A stretch of DNA of 64,000 bases, from contig NZ_JBFBCI010000012.1 in the NCBI RefSeq assembly GCF_040683095.1, positions 92,357-156,356 on the forward strand. The letters are read 5' to 3'. This document shows, in pieces, positions 17,636 to 26,275 of the stretch; positions within the stretch are counted from its first letter, which is position 1; each line of letters opens with the position of its first letter. Under the pieces are notes generated by a model. That model did no database searches. It was not told the origin of the DNA and was given only the letters and a program-made list of their open reading frames with translations. The position numbers were made by a program, and so were the translations under genes. Source of the stretch: Sphaerisporangium sp040683095 (GTDB taxonomy: Bacteria; Actinomycetota; Actinomycetes; Streptosporangiales; Streptosporangiaceae).

Positions 17636-18246
17636 GGCCGCCAGTCTCGAGCCCGCCCCGGATGCGCCAGGTCATCCACCCGCCGCCGCACCTCGTCAGC
17701 GATCTCCTCGTCCTCCTCGAACTTCATCGCCAACCAGCACACCATCCGCAGCTCCTGAAGCGCCTTCAACACCGGCCACCCGGACAACTGGGCGACGTCG
17801 AACCCATAGACCTCGCAGAACTCCCGATACTCGTCCTCTGAGTGCCAGCCGAGATCCCGGTACACGGCCGTCGCCGTCAGATCCCACTCCGGCGGCCCCC
17901 AGCACACCCCACCGAGATCGAACATCACGACCCGCCCGTCCGGCTGCTTCAGCACGTTCCCGATGTTCGCGTCCCCGTGGATCACCGACCGCGGGAGCCT
18001 GAACTCCACCTTCGGCAGCGCGTCGCTCAGCCGATCAGCCTCCCCGGAGAGCGCCCCACGCTCCGCTTCGGAAAGTCCCCGAGCTCGTTCGATCCGTCCC
18101 TGAGCCTGATCAAGGACGTGCAGGTTAGGCAACGAAAGCGACTCCGGTGGCTTCAGCAGGTGAAGCCTTCGAAGCAGCCGCCCAAGTTCCGCGCTCCGCG
18201 AATGAGTTCGCCACCATCTGATCTCCCTCCACGCGGGGCATCCCAA
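17629..18246 (-). pseudogene. Aminoglycoside phosphotransferase-family protein, N-lobe missing
   Basis: About 205 codons. The C-lobe of an APH-type kinase is clear: the catalytic loop is SVIHGDANIGNVLK and the metal motif is VVMFDLGGVCWGPPEWDL. The family is usually near 300 residues with a nucleotide-binding N-lobe, which is absent here. Recognisable sequence begins at SAELGRLLRRLH near 18200 and the first residues look random. It is likely inactive as a kinase. The truncation point lies about 100 bases from an IS3-type transposase scrap. Confidence 0.65.
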
Positions 18247-18348
18247 CCCACGCTACGTGAAGGTCCAATGCCAAGAGCTGGATCACCGTAAAGTACAAGC
18301 ATGAGGTGCCCCGGGTTGGAAGCTTCCAAGACTGGAAGGCTGGGAGCC

Positions 18349-18405
18349 ATGCCCGCGCAGCGGAAGTACCCCCAAGAGCTGCGTGATCGAGCCGTCAAGA
18401 TCGTG
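18349..18405 (+). mobile_element. IS3-family transposase OrfA N-terminal scrap
   Basis: The ATG at 18349 encodes MPAQRKYPQELRDRAVKIV, the typical start of IS3-family OrfA (KYP.ELR.RAV). Similarity ends after about 19 codons and the following sequence is unrelated. It is the footprint of an insertion sequence that has been almost entirely deleted. Confidence 0.55.
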
Positions 18406-18623
18406 GGCGGACCCGATTTTGTCGGGGCTGCTCCCGCCCTCCTCAGCGATTCCGGGGTTGGGCTGCCTCCAGCTTTGCTCTGCACCACGGCGACAGAGCA
18501 AGGGCGGTCTTTCACCTCCGTACGGACAGATCAGCGCTTCGTGGCGCACTGGGGCTCATGACACGTTTCTTGCCGGCACTCCTACTAGGCTGTTTGTCGG
18601 CCTAAGGCGGAGAATGATCGGGC

Positions 18624-18866
18624 CTATCCACGTATCTCACGTGAGTGATCGGCGACCCCAGGACGATCGAACTCACCATTCCTGACCCCGTCGAGGAAGC
18701 AGTCCCACTCGTGGCCCGTATAGCGAATGACCTCGGCGTTCGGCATGCGACTGTGACGTATGGCGACGCCTCCGTCAGGCAGGTGCGCGACCTCCACACA
18801 GCCATTGCCGGAAGTACTGGCTCTGGCCTTGAACCACTGGAGATCAGCCGATTCCGCAGCACTCAT
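18624..18866 (-). CDS. DUF397 domain protein
   Basis: An 80-residue DUF397 protein with core motifs LQWFKARASTSGNGCVEVAHLPDGGVAIRHSR and YTGHEWDCFLDGVRNGEFD. DUF397 proteins are the standard small partners of XRE-DUF5753 regulators in actinomycetes. The ATG at 18866 overlaps the stop of the regulator gene (18863) by four bases, giving coupled translation. The biochemical role is not established. Confidence 0.85.
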   Translation of the reverse strand: MSAAESADLQWFKARASTSGNGCVEVAHLPDGGVAIRHSRMPNAEVIRYTGHEWDCFLDGVRNGEFDRPGVADHSREIRG

Positions 18867-19747
18867 GATCGCATCTCCTCGGCGGCAGTCCGAATGACAC
18901 GCAACGACTCATCGGGGTCGAGGGCTATGGCTTGCAGGCGGCCGAACATCGCCCTGAATCGTGAGATCTGCTCCGGCCGCTGCATGTACAAGTTTCCACC
19001 CAAAGAGTCCACATATGCCACTGGCTTGTCAGCAGCATTCCTAGGCTCGATCACGGTGAACATGCCATGCTGGGGCCCATAGGCGCCCTTGCTGAGGGGA
19101 ATGACCTGCACGGACACATTCGGCCAGTGTTCACACACCTCCACCACATGACACAGTTGTGATCGCATCGCCGAAGGATCACCAATGGGTCGCCGCAACG
19201 CGACCTCGTCCATGATCGTGACCAGTTCGAGCCGAGGATCGTTCGTCAGCAACCTCTGGCGCTGCATACGCAACTCGACCCGCCGTTCGATCGTCTCCGG
19301 CGGATCCATCGGAGCCCACGCCTGGATCACGGCACGGGCGTAGTCCTCCGTCTGTAGCAGTCCCTCGATCAGCGTCAACGTGAACGTCAGCAGCCGCCCA
19401 GCACCCGCCTCCATGCCAACGTACGTCGAGAGTCCCGACGGAAGAGCGGACTCGTAATCCGTCCACCACGCAGTCGGAGCTGCGGCCTTCGCGTCGCGCG
19501 CCATCCGCAGCAGCGCGTCACGCTGAGCACCGTCCGTGACCCGATACAAGTCCAGGAGCGCACGGACGTCCTGAAGCCGGACAGCGCCCTTGCCATTCTC
19601 CAACCTGCTCAGCTTCGAGACGGAGATGTCCAGATCATCGGCCGCAAGAGCCTTGCTCACCGCATCGAGGCTCAAGCCGATCCTCTCCCGCAGCTCTCGC
19701 AGCTCGGCACCCAACCTCATCCGCAAGATGGTGGGATTGTCACTCAT
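18863..19747 (-). CDS. XRE family transcriptional regulator with DUF5753 domain
   Basis: A 294-residue regulator. The HTH covers LGAELRELRERIGLSLDAVSKAL to SKLSRLENGK, and the DUF5753 part includes FTLTLIEGLLQTEDYARA, RMQRQRLL and HWPNVSVQVIPLSKGAY. The start at ATG 19747 (MSDNPTILRM) is preferred over the upstream open frame to 19837, because the upstream residues are not family-like. It is followed by its DUF397 partner. The upstream 309 bases separate it from a divergent RsbW-like pseudogene and hold the likely promoters. Confidence 0.87.
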   Translation of the reverse strand: MSDNPTILRMRLGAELRELRERIGLSLDAVSKALAADDLDISVSKLSRLENGKGAVRLQDVRALLDLYRVTDGAQRDALLRMARDAKAAAPTAWWTDYESALPSGLSTYVGMEAGAGRLLTFTLTLIEGLLQTEDYARAVIQAWAPMDPPETIERRVELRMQRQRLLTNDPRLELVTIMDEVALRRPIGDPSAMRSQLCHVVEVCEHWPNVSVQVIPLSKGAYGPQHGMFTVIEPRNAADKPVAYVDSLGGNLYMQRPEQISRFRAMFGRLQAIALDPDESLRVIRTAAEEMRS

Positions 19748-20056
19748 CGCGCCTCCTCTCAACGGGGAACATCTTGCAACCGGCCCCGAACCTTCATCAG
19801 CGAACGGGCAACACCGCCTGGAGTTCCAGCCTGCCAATAGGGCCTCGCAATTCCATTTTGAGATTGCAGAATGGCATCGTCGTCACAGACAGCAAGCAAC
19901 AGGAACCGACTGTCACCGCGCAGACGTCGGCATCACCACGAGGAGCGCCGATGAAGCCGAGACGAACGCCGAAATCTCACTACGCACAGCAAGGCCGGAT
20001 GACTGCGAACCGCCTCCGTCCGGGACTCACTGGACCGACTCGCCGGCACATCTGCC
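19748..20056. promoter_or_regulatory. Divergent intergenic region between XRE regulator and RsbW-like gene
   Basis: No gene is recognised in these 309 bases. It separates two divergent transcription units, so both promoters should lie here, but I cannot name -10/-35 boxes with confidence. Confidence 0.35.
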
Positions 20057-20495
20057 ATGACTGAGCCGGAAACCGTCCACCTCACGATCCCCGCCCGGCC
20101 GGAAGGCGTTCACCAGGCACGCGACGCCGTACGCAAGCTGATCATGAGCTGGGGCCTGGAGCATCTCATCGACGATTTGATCCTCTGCCTCAGCGAGGCG
20201 GTGAGCAACGCGATCACTCACGCCGCCCATGGCTCGACGCTGCCGGTGCGCGTATCCCGTGCCGACACGTGCATCCGCATCGAGATCGAAGACGGTGACA
20301 GACATCCGCCAGTTGCTCGCTCTACCCGCCGAAATCGCACTGTCCGGCCGCAACCTCCCGGACCGGCTACTCGAAGACCACGGACGCGGCCTCTTCCTCA
20401 TCGATGCGCTAGCCACCCGGTGGGGCGTACAACCACGTCCTACCGGCAAGATCGTCTGGCTCGAATGCGACCTCGCCGAGCCCGTCATTCAGTAA
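20057..20495 (+). pseudogene. RsbW-like anti-sigma ATPase, frameshifted
   Basis: The first part (ARPEGVHQARDAVRKLI, DLILCLSEAVSNAITHA with the N-box, IRIEIEDGD) belongs to HATPase_c_2 serine kinases that act as anti-sigma factors. Near 20300 the frame breaks and the rest continues in another frame (ALSGRNLPDRLLEDHGRGLFLIDALATRWG, ending PVIQ at 20495). DHGRGLFLIDAL is the G-box expected to follow IEDGD. A single-base slip between about 20300 and 20330 explains it. It is either a pseudogene or a sequencing error. Confidence 0.7.
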
Positions 20496-20630
20496 CGCCC
20501 ATGATCCTCCGCCGTCCGTACCCACCCCCTTGGTACGTGGCGGCGGAGCCCCAAAGGACGACATCACCGACTCGAACCAACCATCACGTAACAGCACCAT
20601 GGAGCAGAGTGATCGGAGTCCGCTCCGAGT

Positions 20631-21365
20631 TCATTCGGCGATGGCCGTCATGACCACGTGCTCTGCGCGCTCCACGATCGACTGCAGGCGGCTCGCGTGG
20701 GCGCCTCGCCAGTACACCTGGTCGCAGGTGCGGCAGCGGGCGAAGGTGTCGTAGCTGCGGCGCGTTCCTGGGCGTAGCCCGGTCTCGACCTCGTCCTTAC
20801 CCGCGGGAACCAGGAGACCGTTGCAGGCCGTGCACCTGGTCCAGGGCGCGAGCGGGGGCGCGAAGCGGCCGAGCACGTCGTCGAACTGCTCCTCGGGTCT
20901 GGCTCCCCGGACGTACGCCCCCAGCCACAGCATCCTGCGACGCAGCAGGCCACGATCCTGCGTGAGGAGCACGCGCCGCTCGGCGTTGGCGCGCTCGATC
21001 AGCGTGTCGTCATCCAGATCGTTCTCGTAGGCGGTGTCCACCCCGACGAGCCGGAGCCGCCGGGCCAGCGTCCCCAGATGCACGTCCAGCAGAAAGCGTA
21101 AGGTCGGGACCGGCTGCGGGCGCGGCATCTCGCGCACATCCACCACCTCGCCGTCCCGGGGGTGGTACGCGGGCGTGACGCCCCTGCCGTCGGCCAGAAG
21201 CGAGCCGACCTCCGGCAACGGCACACCGACCGACTCCACGACGTGCCCCAGCGACGAGACGCCGTCATAGGGAACCCGCAGCTCGTCACGGCGATCCCGA
21301 GGAGCCAGTAACAACCACAACCCGGCCTCGACCCGCAAGCACAGTTCCGCACTGATGGCACCCAT
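20631..21365 (-). CDS. Mut7-C RNase domain protein with N-terminal ubiquitin-like domain
   Basis: A 244-residue protein. The N-terminal half (FRVPYDGVSSLGHVVESVGVPLPEVG, with DGEVVDV at the end) is the Mut7-C ubiquitin-like part. The C-terminal half is the Mut7-C PIN-like nuclease (FLLDVHLGTLARRLRLVGVDT, RVLLTQDRGLLRRR). It ends in a zinc-ribbon-like cluster (CTACNGLL and CRTCDQVYWRGAH). The start is ATG 21365 (MGAISAELCLRV); the longer frame to 21449 is not conserved in style. It is a putative RNase of unknown substrate. Confidence 0.8.
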   Translation of the reverse strand: MGAISAELCLRVEAGLWLLLAPRDRRDELRVPYDGVSSLGHVVESVGVPLPEVGSLLADGRGVTPAYHPRDGEVVDVREMPRPQPVPTLRFLLDVHLGTLARRLRLVGVDTAYENDLDDDTLIERANAERRVLLTQDRGLLRRRMLWLGAYVRGARPEEQFDDVLGRFAPPLAPWTRCTACNGLLVPAGKDEVETGLRPGTRRSYDTFARCRTCDQVYWRGAHASRLQSIVERAEHVVMTAIAE

Positions 21366-21475
21366 CCATCCAGCATGCTCCGCAACCGAGCTCACCGAGC
21401 ACAAAGCCCCCGAGACTGGGACGGCGGCGAGCCTTGTGGGTGGGCTCACGGTGAACGTCGGCCTTCCGTTGGCTG

Positions 21476-23938
21476 CTAGGACGAGCGGCGGATCACTACT
21501 TCGGTGGGGAGGATGACCGATGAGACCGGGCCACCGTCTATTTGGCGGAGTAGGAGGCGGACGGCGGCCAGGGCCTGGTCGGAGGTGGGGGCGTGGACCG
21601 TCGTGAGCGGGGGGATGGCGTAGCGGGCGGCCTCGATGTCGCCGAAGCCGACCACGGCGACGTCTTCCGGGACCCGGCGGCCGGACTCGTACAGGACGGT
21701 CAGGGCGCCCAACGCCATCAGGTCTCCGGCGGCGAACACGGCGTCCAGGGCGGGGTCGTCCTCCAGGAGCTGGCGCATCGCCTCGATGCCGGACATCCGG
21801 CTGTAGTCGCCCACGGCGACGATCGAGCGGCGGTCGTCACGGCGCAGCGCGTCGCGGTACCCCTGCAGGCGGTCCTGCGCGGCGACGCTGTCAACGGGGC
21901 CGCAGATCATCGCGACCCGGCGCCGTCCCCGCGCGAGCAGGTGCTCGACGGCCGCCACCGCGCCGCCGGCGTTGTCGGCGTCGACGTACGAGAGCGCGCC
22001 GCCCACGGGCCTGGAGTACGGCAGGGCGGCGGAGCCCGCGGCGTAGGGCAGCGCGGCCGCCCCGGCGGGCCGTCCGAGCGACACGACCGGGGTGTCGGTG
22101 CGGGACAGCACGCCCGGCAGGTGGTCGGTGGCGCGGTTGGAGACGAGCACGACGCCGTCCACGTGGCCCGCGGAGACGTACTGCTCGACGCGCCGGCGGC
22201 TCATCGGCGACCCGGCCAGCATGAGGGTGACCTGCTTGCCGGCCTCCTCCAGCGCGTGGGCGGCCGCGCGGACGACGGAGGAGAACAGCGGGTCCTCGCC
22301 GGTCGCCTGGGTGCCGGGGACGACCAGGGCGATCGTGTCGGTGCGCCGGGTGACCAGGCTGCGGGCCGCCGAGTTCGGCACGTAGCCGAGCTCGTTCACG
22401 GCGTGCATGACCGTCTCGCGGACCTCTCCGCTGACCGTCCCCTGCCCGTTGATGACGCGCGAGACCGTCGACCGGGACACCCCGGCGCGGGCGGCGACCT
22501 CCTCCAGGGTGGGCCGGCGTGGACGCTCCTTGCGCAGGCCGTTGCGCTGGACGACCTCGCGGTACCACAGCGCGCTGTCCTTGAGCAGGCGGCGCTGGCT
22601 GCCGAAGTCGACGTGGACGATGCCGAAGCGCTTGTTGTACCCCTCGGCCCACTCGAAGTTGTCCAGCAACGACCAGACGAGGTACCCGCGCAGGTCGGCG
22701 CCGGCCTCGATGGCGGAGTGCGCGGCCCGCAGGTGGCCCTCGATGAACGCGGTGCGGTCGGCGTCATGGACGCGGTCTCCCGACACGGTGTCGTCGAAGG
22801 CGGCGCCGTTCTCGGTGACGAGGAGCCCGACCTCGGGGTAGTCGTGCGACAGGCGGACGAGCAGCTCGGACAGGCCGGTGGGGACGATGGGCCAGCCCAT
22901 CGCGGTGGTGGGGGCGTAGGCGCCGGTGAACTCGATGTCCTCGGTGCCCGGGTACGCCGGGTTGGCGGGCAGGCCGGGCCCGGACCTCACCACGCACGGG
23001 GTGTAGTAGTTGATGCCGAGCAGGTCGATCGGCTGGTGGATCGCGGCGAGGTCGCCGTCGTGGATGTGGCCCAGCCCGGCGATCCGGTCGACGATCTTCA
23101 GCAGCTGCTCCGGGTACGCCCCGCGCAGGGCCGGGTCGAGGAACTGCCGGTTGATCAGGCAGTCGACGCGGCCCACCGCCTCGGCGTCCGCCGGGGACAG
23201 CACGAGACCGGGGTCGTTCACCTGGGCGGGCGTCATCACGGGGGCGAGGTTGAGTGTGAGCGCGATCTCGCGGGCTCCCCCGGCGCGCAGCGCCTGGACG
23301 CCGAGGCCGTGCGCGAGGAGCAGGTGGTGGGAGGCGCGGAAGGCGTCCACCGACGAGGTCAGTCCCGGGGCGTGCACGCCCATCCCGTACCCGAGGAACG
23401 CCGACACCCAGGGCTCGTTGACGGTCATCCACGTGCTCACGCGGTCGCCGAGCCGGTCGTGGACGGCCGCGGTGTACTCGGCGAACCGGTAGGCGGTGTC
23501 GCGGGCGGTCCAGCCGCCGCGGTCCTCCAGGGCCTGGGGCAGGTCCCAGTGGTAGAGCGTCGCGTACGGCGCGATGCCCGCCGCGAGCAGTTCATCGACG
23601 AGCCGCTCGTAGAAGTCGAGCCCGGCGGGGTTGATCGGGCCGGAGCCGTCGGGCTGGACGCGGGGCCAGGCGACAGAGAACCGGTAGGCGGCGAGGCCGA
23701 GCGCCTTCATCAGGCGGACGTCCTCGGCGTACCGGTGGTAGTGGTCGCACGCCGTCTCGCCGGTGTGGCCGCCGGCGATCGCGCCGGGTCTGCGGCAGAA
23801 GGTGTCCCAGATCGAGTCGCCGCGCCCGTCCTCTCGGGCGGCGCCCTCCACCTGGTAGGCGGCGGTGGCGGACCCCCAGACGAACCCGGCGGGGAAGGCC
23901 AGCGTCTGTCCCCGGTTCGCGATGGTCGTCGCGGTCAT
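21476..23938 (-). CDS. GH1 beta-glucosidase fused in frame to a LacI-family regulator
   Basis: An 820-residue fusion. Residues 1-468 are a complete family 1 glycosidase: FVWGSATAAYQVEGAA at the start, acid/base Glu in TVNEPW (about 172-177), GINYYTP, nucleophile Glu in VTENG (about 374-378), and LLDNFEWAEGYNKRFG. After NGLRKERPRR, residues 475-820 are a complete LacI regulator with HTH TLEEVAARAGVSRSTVSRVING and a sugar-binding core (VDGVVLVSN, FAAGDLMALGAL, TTVHAPT). No stop separates them. In related clusters such genes are normally separate neighbours. Either a true enzyme-regulator fusion or a lost stop at about 22530. Confidence 0.85.
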   Translation of the reverse strand: MTATTIANRGQTLAFPAGFVWGSATAAYQVEGAAREDGRGDSIWDTFCRRPGAIAGGHTGETACDHYHRYAEDVRLMKALGLAAYRFSVAWPRVQPDGSGPINPAGLDFYERLVDELLAAGIAPYATLYHWDLPQALEDRGGWTARDTAYRFAEYTAAVHDRLGDRVSTWMTVNEPWVSAFLGYGMGVHAPGLTSSVDAFRASHHLLLAHGLGVQALRAGGAREIALTLNLAPVMTPAQVNDPGLVLSPADAEAVGRVDCLINRQFLDPALRGAYPEQLLKIVDRIAGLGHIHDGDLAAIHQPIDLLGINYYTPCVVRSGPGLPANPAYPGTEDIEFTGAYAPTTAMGWPIVPTGLSELLVRLSHDYPEVGLLVTENGAAFDDTVSGDRVHDADRTAFIEGHLRAAHSAIEAGADLRGYLVWSLLDNFEWAEGYNKRFGIVHVDFGSQRRLLKDSALWYREVVQRNGLRKERPRRPTLEEVAARAGVSRSTVSRVINGQGTVSGEVRETVMHAVNELGYVPNSAARSLVTRRTDTIALVVPGTQATGEDPLFSSVVRAAAHALEEAGKQVTLMLAGSPMSRRRVEQYVSAGHVDGVVLVSNRATDHLPGVLSRTDTPVVSLGRPAGAAALPYAAGSAALPYSRPVGGALSYVDADNAGGAVAAVEHLLARGRRRVAMICGPVDSVAAQDRLQGYRDALRRDDRRSIVAVGDYSRMSGIEAMRQLLEDDPALDAVFAAGDLMALGALTVLYESGRRVPEDVAVVGFGDIEAARYAIPPLTTVHAPTSDQALAAVRLLLRQIDGGPVSSVILPTEVVIRRSS

Positions 23939-24090
23939 CGCATGACCTCCCGTCTGTTCCCCTCATGGTGAAGCCATGGTGAAGCGGTGATGTAGCAACG
24001 GTGCGGCGGCCCGTACCAGCACCGATTCGAACACTTAATCACGGCTCGGACTATGCCCGCGCAGTGGACATGACCCTAGGAACCAATCAA

Positions 24091-24104
24091 TGTTTGGGCA
24101 AACA
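24091..24104. promoter_or_regulatory. Candidate operator, perfect inverted repeat
   Basis: TGTTTGGGCAAACA has 6-base perfect arms around a GG centre. It lies in the divergent region between the glucosidase-LacI gene and the quinone oxidoreductase, 153 bases upstream of the former. The size and symmetry fit a LacI-family half-site pair, but the canonical CGNNNNCG-type centre is absent. Tentative. Confidence 0.3.
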
Positions 24105-24186
24105 AGGCGAGGAACGGGGAACAAGGAGTAGCCCGCGTTAGGTTGGGGACGATCAACAGACCGTCCGCGCCGAAGGAGCCGCCGCC

Positions 24187-25149
24187 ATGCACGCCATCGT
24201 GGTCACGACCCCCGGGGGGTCCGACACCCTCGTCTACACCGAGACGCCGGACCCGGTCCCGGGGCCCGGTGAAGTGCTCGTCGACGAGACGGCGATCGGC
24301 GTCAACTACATCGACGTCTACCACCGCGAGGGTCGCTACCCGCTCCCGGCGCCGTTCGTGCCCGGCTCGGAAGGCGCGGGCACCGTCTCGGCCGTCGGCC
24401 CGGACGTCACCGACGTCGCGGTGGGCGACCGCGTGGGCTGGGTGAACGTCATCGGGTCGTACGCGGAGAAGGCGGTCATCCCGGCCGCCAAGACGATCCC
24501 GCTCCCCGGCGGCCTGTCGTTCGAGTCCGCCGCCGCCTCCCTGCTCCAGGGACTGACCGCGCACTACCTCACGCACTCGGTACACGCCGTGCAGCCCGGG
24601 GACGACGTGCTGGTCCACGCGGCGGCGGGCGGTATGGGGCTGCTGCTCACGCAGATGGCGAAGCTGCGCGGCGGCCGCGTCATCGGCACGACCTCCAGCG
24701 ACGAGAAGCGGAAGCTCGCCAAGGAGGCGGGGGCCGACGACGTCATCGGCTACGAGGGCTTCCCCGACGCGGTGCGCGAACTGACCGGCGGACGCGGCGT
24801 GCGCGTGGTCTACGACGGCGTCGGCGCGGCGACCTTCGACGGCAGCCTGGCCTCGCTCGGGCTGCGCGGCATGATGGCGCTGTACGGGGCTGCGAGCGGG
24901 CCGGTGCCGCCGTTCGACCCGCAGCGGTTGAACCAGGGCGGGTCGCTGTTCCTGACCCGGCCCACGCTGGCGCACTACACCACCACGCGGGAGGAACTGC
25001 TCGCGCGGGCCGGGGACGTTCTCGGCTGGGTCGAGTCGGGGGCGGTCGACGTGCACATCTCCCGCCGGTACCCGCTCGCCGAGGCCAAGCAGGCGCACGA
25101 CGACCTGGAAGGCCGCCGTACGACGGGCAAGCTGCTGCTGATCCCGTAG
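24187..25149 (+). CDS. NADPH:quinone oxidoreductase, zinc-less MDR family
   Basis: A 320-residue medium-chain reductase. GroES-like N-terminal part: VNYIDVYHREGRYPLPAPFVPGSEGAG. Rossmann nucleotide site: VLVHAAAGGMGLLLTQMAK, followed by VIGTTSSDEKRKLAKEAGADDVI. It lacks the zinc-ligand Cys pattern of alcohol dehydrogenases, as expected for the Qor class, which reduces quinones with NADPH. AAGGAGCCGCCGCC precedes the ATG. Its length is normal. The neighbour on the opposite strand is the glucosidase fusion. Confidence 0.88.
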   Translation: MHAIVVTTPGGSDTLVYTETPDPVPGPGEVLVDETAIGVNYIDVYHREGRYPLPAPFVPGSEGAGTVSAVGPDVTDVAVGDRVGWVNVIGSYAEKAVIPAAKTIPLPGGLSFESAAASLLQGLTAHYLTHSVHAVQPGDDVLVHAAAGGMGLLLTQMAKLRGGRVIGTTSSDEKRKLAKEAGADDVIGYEGFPDAVRELTGGRGVRVVYDGVGAATFDGSLASLGLRGMMALYGAASGPVPPFDPQRLNQGGSLFLTRPTLAHYTTTREELLARAGDVLGWVESGAVDVHISRRYPLAEAKQAHDDLEGRRTTGKLLLIP

Positions 25150-25185
25150 GGGCGTTCTCATCGCGGGCCGCGGTGGGCCTCTCCC

Positions 25186-25260
25186 CCGTGTCGAGCTCAG
25201 CCCGGCGTAGGCTCAGCCCGGTGTCGGGCTCACCTCGACGTCGGGCTCAGCCCGGTGTCG
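25186..25260. repeat. Short direct repeats after the oxidoreductase gene
   Basis: GCTCAGCCCGG followed by C or T and GT occurs three times in about 65 bases, with a GGCTCACCTCGACG variant between. This is a small degenerate tandem array overlapping the 3' end of the short membrane peptide gene. No function is apparent. Confidence 0.45.
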
Positions 25261-25360
25261 TGGCGAGGCCGAAGAACAGGACGCCCAGGTAGACGCCCAC
25301 CACGATCGCGATCACGTGCAGCGCGATCGACCAGGCGCGCAACGCCTTCCAGTTCTTCAT
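25247..25360 (-). CDS. Small single-span membrane peptide
   Basis: A 37-residue frame starting MKNWKALRAWSIALHVIAI, with one hydrophobic helix (IAIVVGVYLGVLFFGLA) and a positively charged N-terminus, ending TTPG. The ATG at 25360 is preceded by GAAGGCACG (a weak site). It lies between the oxidoreductase and a SHOCT protein and is on the latter's strand. It resembles small actinomycete membrane peptides in general style; no function can be given. Confidence 0.5.
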   Translation of the reverse strand: MKNWKALRAWSIALHVIAIVVGVYLGVLFFGLATTPG

Positions 25361-25403
25361 CGTGCCTTCTCGTCGTCGGGACCGGGACGCCTGCGCGGCG
25401 GGG

Positions 25404-26213
25404 TCATCGGGAGCCGTTCAGCAGGCGGGCCTTGGCGGCGGCGTACTCGTCGTCGTCCAGCCTGCCGGACTGGTGCAGGCTCGCCAGCCGTTCGAGCCGG
25501 CCGACGAGGTCGTCGGGAACCGCGTCGGACGACGGCGCGTCCTGGGGGTACGAGGAGCGGCCCTGCGGCGGGTACGCGGGCCGATCCTGCGGCGGGTACT
25601 TCGGACGACGGCCCTGCGGGGGATATGTCGGGCGGTTCTGGGGCGGGTACGTCGGACGGTCCTGCGGGGGGTCGTCCAGGTCCACGGCGTCACGCGGCAG
25701 GTCGTTCTGCCCCGGGAGCACCACCGACATCGTCCAGCGCACATTCCCCCCGCTCGGCCCCGAAGCCCCCGGAACGGGCGCGGGCTCCGGTCCGAGGAAG
25801 ACCTTGCGCAACGCCTCCCTGTCGAGGATGAGCAGCGGCCCTCCCCCTATGAGCGCGAACAGGACAGCGCAGATCAAAAAGCCCCACATGAAGCCGGGCC
25901 CGGCCAGCGCGGCCTCCAGGAACCCCCACCCGAGGCTCAGAAACAGGGCGGGCCAGACGAGCAGGCTCAGGCTCGGACCGACGGGAAGCCGGCCGAGGGC
26001 GTACACGCCGAGCGCCGCCGCGCCCCCCAGAATGGACACCGGCATGATCCACACGGCGTCTTGGGGACACCCCGCGATCCGGTCGAAGCACGCCCCGCCC
26101 ATGGTCATCAGGGCGCGGAATTCGAGGAAGAGCAGGGTCAGGCAGCAAGCGAGTCCGCCCATCCCGATAAAGGTCCCGATCGACCTGTAAACCAGCCCAC
26201 GGGTGGTGATCAC
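25404..26213 (-). CDS. Membrane protein with Pro-rich repeats and C-terminal SHOCT domain
   Basis: About 269 residues. Several hydrophobic helices come first (GTFIGMGGLACCLTLLFL, IMPVSILGGAAALGVYALG, LSLLVWPALFLSLGWGFL, FMWGFLICAVLFALIGG). A cytoplasmic linker then repeats a PPQ-DRP-TYPPQ-like unit about five times. It ends with a SHOCT module (LVGRLERLASLHQSGRLDDDEYAAAKARLL). The GTG at 26213 has GGAGC upstream; the frame extends to 26258 without better support. SHOCT modules often mediate oligomerisation; no specific role is known. Confidence 0.75.
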   Translation of the reverse strand: MITTRGLVYRSIGTFIGMGGLACCLTLLFLEFRALMTMGGACFDRIAGCPQDAVWIMPVSILGGAAALGVYALGRLPVGPSLSLLVWPALFLSLGWGFLEAALAGPGFMWGFLICAVLFALIGGGPLLILDREALRKVFLGPEPAPVPGASGPSGGNVRWTMSVVLPGQNDLPRDAVDLDDPPQDRPTYPPQNRPTYPPQGRRPKYPPQDRPAYPPQGRSSYPQDAPSSDAVPDDLVGRLERLASLHQSGRLDDDEYAAAKARLLNGSR

Positions 26214-26275
26214 GCTCCGTATAGTAGGACAAACGCCGTTTTTTCGACAGGACCACAAAGACGGGATTCAGCGAT

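Noticed and set aside
17629..18246. Functional aminoglycoside resistance kinase
   Set aside because: The ATP-binding N-lobe is absent, and the APH fold alone does not imply resistance.
21593..23971. Open frame of 792 codons on the plus strand
   Set aside because: Antisense of the glucosidase-LacI gene, which has all catalytic and HTH motifs on the minus strand.
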